Below, one piece after another: positions 59,518 through 64,000 of a stretch of 64,000 nt of DNA. The position numbers and the translations under genes are program-made. The number at the start of each line of letters is the position of its first letter. The stretch's first letter is position 1. The stretch comes from Centroberyx gerrardi. Taxonomy: Eukaryota; Chordata; Actinopteri; Beryciformes; Berycidae. The stretch covers positions 20,638,260 to 20,702,259 of the forward strand of contig NC_136005.1 of assembly GCF_048128805.1 (NCBI RefSeq), given 5' to 3'. The notes beneath the pieces were generated by a model. That model searched no databases. It saw nothing but the letters and a program-made list of their open reading frames with translations, and had not been told where the DNA came from.

Positions 59518-61095
59518 ATGAGCCATCCGCCCCGATCAAACCGGGGACACCGGGAGAGAAACGGAGACCACAGACATCACCGGGATCCACGCGATGAGAG
59601 ATACGATGAGAGACGTCCACCAACCGACAGGTTTGGTGAATGAATGTCTTGTCATTAGAATTCACTGCTTTTCCTGTTTGTCGGATTGTTGTAATAATGT
59701 GTGGTGGGCCTATGAATGGGTTGCATGGTGAATTGATTGATTGAGACAGCTGCCCGTGTCCATTGGTATTATATGCATTAGATTTCGATTGGTTTTATTC
59801 CTTTCCTCATATGCCATCCTCTGTTTCTATATGCCAGGGCTTCTTCTCGGCCCCCGTACTACCCCAGAGATACCACACCCCCTCCCAAACATGTGCGGGA
59901 CGTCCCACGAGAGGAGCACCATGACTCCAAATGCACTCATATATGCTCTAGGAGAGGTAGGTCAAAGAGCAGGAGAAACTGGGTGCACACAGCATGCAGG
60001 CAACTCTAAAGAATGCATTTGAATTATTACTAACAACTACAATGTAGAAAATGTATGGCATCAGAGAAATCTTGGATAATGTAATGTTGGGTAGAAGTAA
60101 ATGAAAGCTGTTGAATAGGCTACTGCGTCACAGGGCAGGTTTTAGTTTCCCTCTCAGCGATACCCCTCCTTCCTCCCTCTCCTAAAACTGGACAGACCGG
60201 TTTTCTTCCACCGGTCTGTCGGTGTCTCATACTTACTATAGCAGAGCAACACGATCCTTTGATTAGGGAGAGAGCTGATAACCTGCCATCCAGTCTAATA
60301 AAATAATGACATACTCTTAACCATTTCCAAGTACACTGTCACAAAAGAGTTGATTTGCTTTAGGAATGTTAATGACATGACATTTTGTGAAAGATTTCAC
60401 CCCCATCTGCTGAGCATGTGTGTGTGTTGACTCCCCCAGGCATTGTGCTGATCTGCTCTGTGCTGACCAACGGCCTGGTCCTGATCTGCGTGGTGGCCGC
60501 TCAGATGGTGACGTCAGGCTTGTCTGCCATGGGCGGGCTGGGCAGTTTCAACATCAACTCCAACTTCAACCTGCAGGGCACCGAGCTGCAGCAGGTCCGC
60601 GACCTGGACATGCAGTACAGCCAGATGAGGGCGCCCGGCATCTACGGGGGCATCGCCTTCAGCCTCACCTTCGCTGTCGTCTCGCTCCTGTTCGTGGTCT
60701 CCGGGAACAAACCCCCCCACCTGCTGCCCCAGAAGGTCCTGATCGGAGCCTTGGTGTTCCAGGCGGTGGGCGCGGCGGCCTACGTGGTGGCCGTGGGGCT
60801 CTACCTGCACTTCGTCATCGGGGTCAACTCCACAGACGTGTGTCAGCGGCGCGAGCGGCTGTACGCGCGCAACGGCTACACCTGGATGAACTGTGACGTG
60901 AGCGGGGCGGACGCAGCCGTGGCGCTGTTCGGTCTCATCACGGCCATACTGTACGGTGTCGGGACCGTGCTCACTTTCCAGACGGTCAGGCGGGTGAAGC
61001 GCTACCTTCAGGAGCTCAAACGCCACGAGGCAGACAGACACCAGCCCCGTTCCACGCAGAGGGCCCGGCTGCAGCCTGAAACCACCCATGTGTGA
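59518..61095 (+). CDS. marveld3: MARVEL domain-containing protein 3
   Basis: Tight-junction-associated four-pass membrane protein of the occludin/tricellulin (TAMP) group. Exons on the plus strand: 59518-59630, 59838-59956 and 60440-61095, giving 295 codons plus stop (human about 400). Residues 1-77 are hydrophilic and rich in Arg, His, Asp and Pro (NRGHRERNGDHRHHRD, RYDERRPPTD), like the charged cytosolic N-terminus of the family but shorter. The MARVEL domain has membrane segments near residues 78-99, 144-166, 177-201 and 236-257. Extracellular loops carry Cys pairs (VCQRRERL, WMNCD). The C-tail is basic (RRVKRYLQELKRHEADR). The third exon is strikingly GC-rich compared with the rest of the window. 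I take the first Met of exon 59518; an in-frame upstream exon is possible. It is convergent with the phlpp1-like gene. Confidence 0.88.
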
Positions 61096-61135
61096 GGAAG
61101 GCAGGCAATGATGGACTTTTGGGGACTATAGGCCC

Positions 61136-61167
61136 TTTTGGGCTTATATTCCAATATAAGCCCAAAA
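61136..61167 (+). repeat. perfect 15-bp hairpin in the marveld3 3' untranslated region
   Basis: The arms TTTTGGGCTTATATT (61136-61150) and AATATAAGCCCAAAA (61153-61167) are separated by CC. It lies 41 nt after the stop codon and should form a stable stem in the mRNA. Confidence 0.9.
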
Positions 61168-61365
61168 TCATGATTTCTATGTTGGATTATGTGCCTTGTG
61201 ACAGGGATTTATATAAAACCTTTTTTAACTTGTATAGGCCTACTGCTATGAATGAACCAGCATTTTTTTAATCAAAGATTGCCGTTTTTAAAGCAAAGGT
61301 TTTGATATTGTAATGTATTTTAAACTGTGTACCAGTATAACACTTGTGAAGAATTTATCTATGCA

Positions 61366-61371
61366 AATAAA
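61366..61371 (+). terminator. poly(A) signal of marveld3
   Basis: AATAAA 271 nt after the stop codon on the coding strand, within AT-rich sequence. It is the first such signal after the gene. Confidence 0.6.
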
Positions 61372-61389
61372 CCTGCACCAGTGCCATTC

Positions 61390-62706
61390 TATCCAAGACT
61401 GCTCTATTCAGAAGGAGGACAATTGTGTGATACATCAAAATGGCCTATTGGGGGCATCACAACTCCATACAATTCCAACCCTCCATTCCTAAGCCCCGCT
61501 ATGAGAGGCTTTGTGCCAACTATGAGATCACCATGCCCCCTCCCCGCTGTCACACAATGGCCCATACACACAAAGGACACCACAGTGAAGTAACAGTTAT
61601 CGGGTCAGTCAAGTCATAATAAATAACAAAAGACATTCTCCAGAATGAGGTAATAACCCAAGTTCTAAATTTACAATTGTGCATAACGCAATACAGTGGG
61701 TGCATCACAATGGCACAAGCTTTACAATACAATGTTATGCCATCACTTGGGAAAACGCAAAATCTTAGTTTGTTGTGCAGCCCTCCATTATGTTCTTAAC
61801 CTTGTATATTTACTGTCAGGATCTGTAAGTTGTAAGCATCCTCCAACCCCCCTCAAGAAGTCAAGGACAACATTTTATGGTTATCTGAAAACTTAAATTT
61901 ATTATATAGCAAAAGTAGCTCTCTTGTGCGATTTGCCATTGTCAAGAAGTCTGCGTAACACTGTTCCGAAAACATTCATTGAGCTGGTAATGCCCGTAGG
62001 ATCCCACCCCTTCAGCATTCCACCTAGCACTGCACCACTACTCTGAACTCTGCACACCCCCAACAACACATCTCTGGAACATCAGCCTTTAGAAATAATC
62101 ATCTTTTCTCTCAGAGAATATTAGTACACTTCAGTGACTAGGTCACTTATGATTATGCAACTCCAAGGAGTTAGTCTAAACCTTTTTACTAACTCCTACA
62201 TCTTTGAAGGCCAATAGCCACAGCGAACAGGGGAAATGTCTGCTACAACACATGGAATAGTATGGTCTGTATCAGAATGTACCATTTAACATAGAATTAA
62301 TTTCAAATAAAAGTCTAATAAAAAGCATTCAAAGTGCTTCATCCATCAAATAAAATGATATGATAAAAATCAATTACATTAAATTAAACTTATGTGAAGA
62401 ATTAATGCACAAAAAGTGTTATAAAATTGCATTGCATTTCCTGGGGCATAGAGTTAACAGTATAAAATAAAGTAAATAACAAAAACATAACAAAACACAG
62501 TCTCTCTGGTCCGTAACAGTTAGCATATGCGAGGCATATTCAGAATACTCTGAGGGCATGGGTGTTTGGAGGGAGCGGTACAACTTGATGCAGTGCAGTG
62601 CATCAAATCTCCTTGACAGTACTCCATCCCTGATACTCACCTAATTTTCAAGTCCCCGATGAGAAATTGACACTGACTGTTGTGAAGGGGGGAATAGAGT
62701 GCCAAG
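61390..62706. other. convergent 3' ends of marveld3 and the phlpp1-like gene
   Basis: No exon recognised. Minus-strand AATAAA at about 61898-61903 is a possible poly(A) signal for the phlpp1-like gene, implying a 3' untranslated region of about 0.8 kb. Confidence 0.4.
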
Positions 62707-63888
62707 TTAGAGGGGTGTGACAAAGTAGTCTGCAGGCTTCTGGTAGGTGTGTGCTTGCTGGCTGTGGGGCTGCATCTGCTCCTGTTGCTGCTGCTGGATG
62801 ATCTGTCGGACTTCATCCTCTAGCTCTGGGGGGATGATGAGCTGGTCGTCGGGGTCCGGCTGGGCAGGCGCATTGAAGTAGCCCCCCTGCTTCCTGACGG
62901 GGGCATCGGCCGCTTCCTCTATGAGGTCCTGGCTCCTCCCTTGGCAAGCCACCGAGCCGTTGGCCCGAGCCCTGCGGCCAAGAGTCCCTGACCGGGCCTC
63001 TCCTCCGGGACAGGGAGAGGGCGGAGGGACGGGGGAATGCAAGACCGGTAAGGGGGAAGGGGAGGAGATGGGGAGGGGTGAAGGCTCAGGATGCGACGCG
63101 ACGGGTGGAGGAATGTTTGAGCTGGGGTGTGTGTGAGCGTGTGCGTGTGGCTGGGGTGCTGGGCAGTCCCGTCCGTGCAGACAGTGGACATCGGCCTCCA
63201 CTTCGACGCGGCTGCCATTAGAGAAGACGCCGGCGATGGGCTCCTCGTCCTCGCTGTCCAGCCCGTTGTCAGACAGAGCCCCGGAGAACTGCCTCTGGAA
63301 GGTCCCTCCTCCACATGCAGGTCTCCGCACCCCGGCCCGCCCTGGCAGGTTCAGGTGGGACGTCAGGGGCTCGGCTTGGGGTGGCGGCTCGTCTGAGGAG
63401 GCTGTGGAGCCCACCTCGCTGCTCATCTCTGATGTGCTGAACTCACTACTCAGCTCGCTGACTGTTCCTGAGGAAGCTGGCGGCAGAGGCAGGCTGCCGT
63501 CACTTGCTGGGTAAGGGTGTGTGCTGGTGTGTGTGTGCGCGCCCAGGCCGGGGCTGGGGGGTGGGGGTGGTGGCTCGCAGAAACAGCAGCAGTCTTCGGT
63601 GATACTGAGCTGGACCACTACGGCGCTGAGACTGTCGGAGCAGCCGTAGCTCTGAGCCAGAGTCACCAACTTCTTCGCAGCAGCCAGAGCATCTGGAACA
63701 TTCCTCACTGCCTCCACCGCCTCGCTGGGAGACAACATGTCCCACAAGCCCCGGCTGCCCAGCAGAAAGAACTCATCTTGGGGGGTAAGGGTCACCATGG
63801 AGACATGGGGTCGCGGGGTCACAGATGGGCACAGGAAGGAGTAACCCATAATTCTAGTGGAGTCGGTTACACCATTGACTTTGTTATC
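62707..63888 (-). CDS. phlpp1: PH domain and leucine-rich repeat protein phosphatase 1-like, last coding exon (partial)
   Basis: PHLPP enzymes are PP2C-type Ser/Thr phosphatases that dephosphorylate AKT and PKC. This exon opens with DNKVNGVTDSTRIMGYSF after a CAG acceptor (63890-63889) and runs 393 codons to the stop at 62707-62709. Earlier exons (PH, leucine-rich repeats, most of the PP2C domain) lie beyond the right edge. Seen here are the end of the PP2C domain (DEFFLLGSRGLWDMLS, AAAKKLVTLAQSYGCSDSLS), a Ser-rich segment (SEFSTSEMSSEVGSTAS), FQRQFSGALSDNGLDSEDEE and GGYFNAPAQPDPDDQLIIPP. The final TPL matches the PDZ-binding end of PHLPP1 (DTPL) better than DTAL of PHLPP2. His/Thr-rich insertions (GAHTHTSTHPYP, PHAHAHTHPSS) come from microsatellite-like GT sequence in the coding strand. 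Confidence 0.85.
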   Translation of the reverse strand, partial: DNKVNGVTDSTRIMGYSFLCPSVTPRPHVSMVTLTPQDEFFLLGSRGLWDMLSPSEAVEAVRNVPDALAAAKKLVTLAQSYGCSDSLSAVVVQLSITEDCCCFCEPPPPPPSPGLGAHTHTSTHPYPASDGSLPLPPASSGTVSELSSEFSTSEMSSEVGSTASSDEPPPQAEPLTSHLNLPGRAGVRRPACGGGTFQRQFSGALSDNGLDSEDEEPIAGVFSNGSRVEVEADVHCLHGRDCPAPQPHAHAHTHPSSNIPPPVASHPEPSPLPISSPSPLPVLHSPVPPPSPCPGGEARSGTLGRRARANGSVACQGRSQDLIEEAADAPVRKQGGYFNAPAQPDPDDQLIIPPELEDEVRQIIQQQQQEQMQPHSQQAHTYQKPADYFVTPL

Positions 63889-64000
63889 CTGTGGAGGAGT
63901 AGAAGAAAGAGCGGTTACATAATATCCTCACACAAGGCCTCAAACATGCACACAAATCACCAGCACATCAGAGTTAAGAGAACACACACAGTTTCTTGTT

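Noticed and set aside
1-64000. CRISPR arrays, bacterial operons, endogenous retroviruses or other LTR elements
   Set aside because: No regularly spaced repeats with unique spacers, and no gag, pol or env-like frames or paired long terminal repeats were seen.

Overview
The window is nuclear DNA from a ray-finned (teleost) fish. The genes are split into many short exons with GT-AG introns and have vertebrate-specific products. Introns and spacers are dense in (CA)n and (GA)n microsatellites and in fish-type repeats: Tc1-like, hAT and piggyBac derivatives, tRNA-derived SINEs and small inverted-repeat elements. I cannot name the species.

Layout, left to right. A complete pancreatic elastase gene (cela3 type, minus strand, 8 exons, 267 codons) lies at 2.9-5.3 kb. 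Two tandem alanine-aminotransferase-like genes follow, both minus strand with 11 exons: copy A at 6.4-11.4 kb (494 codons) and copy B at 16.8-20.9 kb (492 codons). The spacer between them holds a piggyBac derivative and a hAT derivative, each with clean ends and target duplications. A complete 32-exon phospholipase C gamma 1 gene (plcg1, minus, 1311 codons) fills 24.6-44.8 kb, with a CpG-rich likely promoter near 45.4-45.9 kb. Then come naprt (minus, 13 exons, 554 codons, 48.0-54.3 kb), the UPF0598 gene c8orf82 (minus, 3 exons, 237 codons, 55.9-57.2 kb), a 390-bp pentanucleotide array, marveld3 (plus, 3 coding exons, 295 codons, 59.5-61.1 kb) and the last coding exon of a phlpp1-like phosphatase (minus, 62.7-63.9 kb) that runs off the right edge.

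I joined the exons by hand from consensus splice sites and checked that the reading frame closes. All six complete genes give uninterrupted frames. The genes are not a functional unit: they cover digestion, amino-acid metabolism, receptor signalling, NAD synthesis, tight junctions and kinase-pathway dephosphorylation.

The most interesting observation is that both aminotransferase-like genes encode Asn where this family has its PLP-binding Lys, while their frames and splice sites are intact. They look like a retained pair of pseudoenzymes. A tract of near-identity, including a whole intron, indicates recent gene conversion between them. Other points are a PLC-gamma-1 with a PLC-gamma-2-like C-terminal tail, an 18-nt final exon in cela3, an 18-C polypyrimidine tract in plcg1, and several perfect hairpins.
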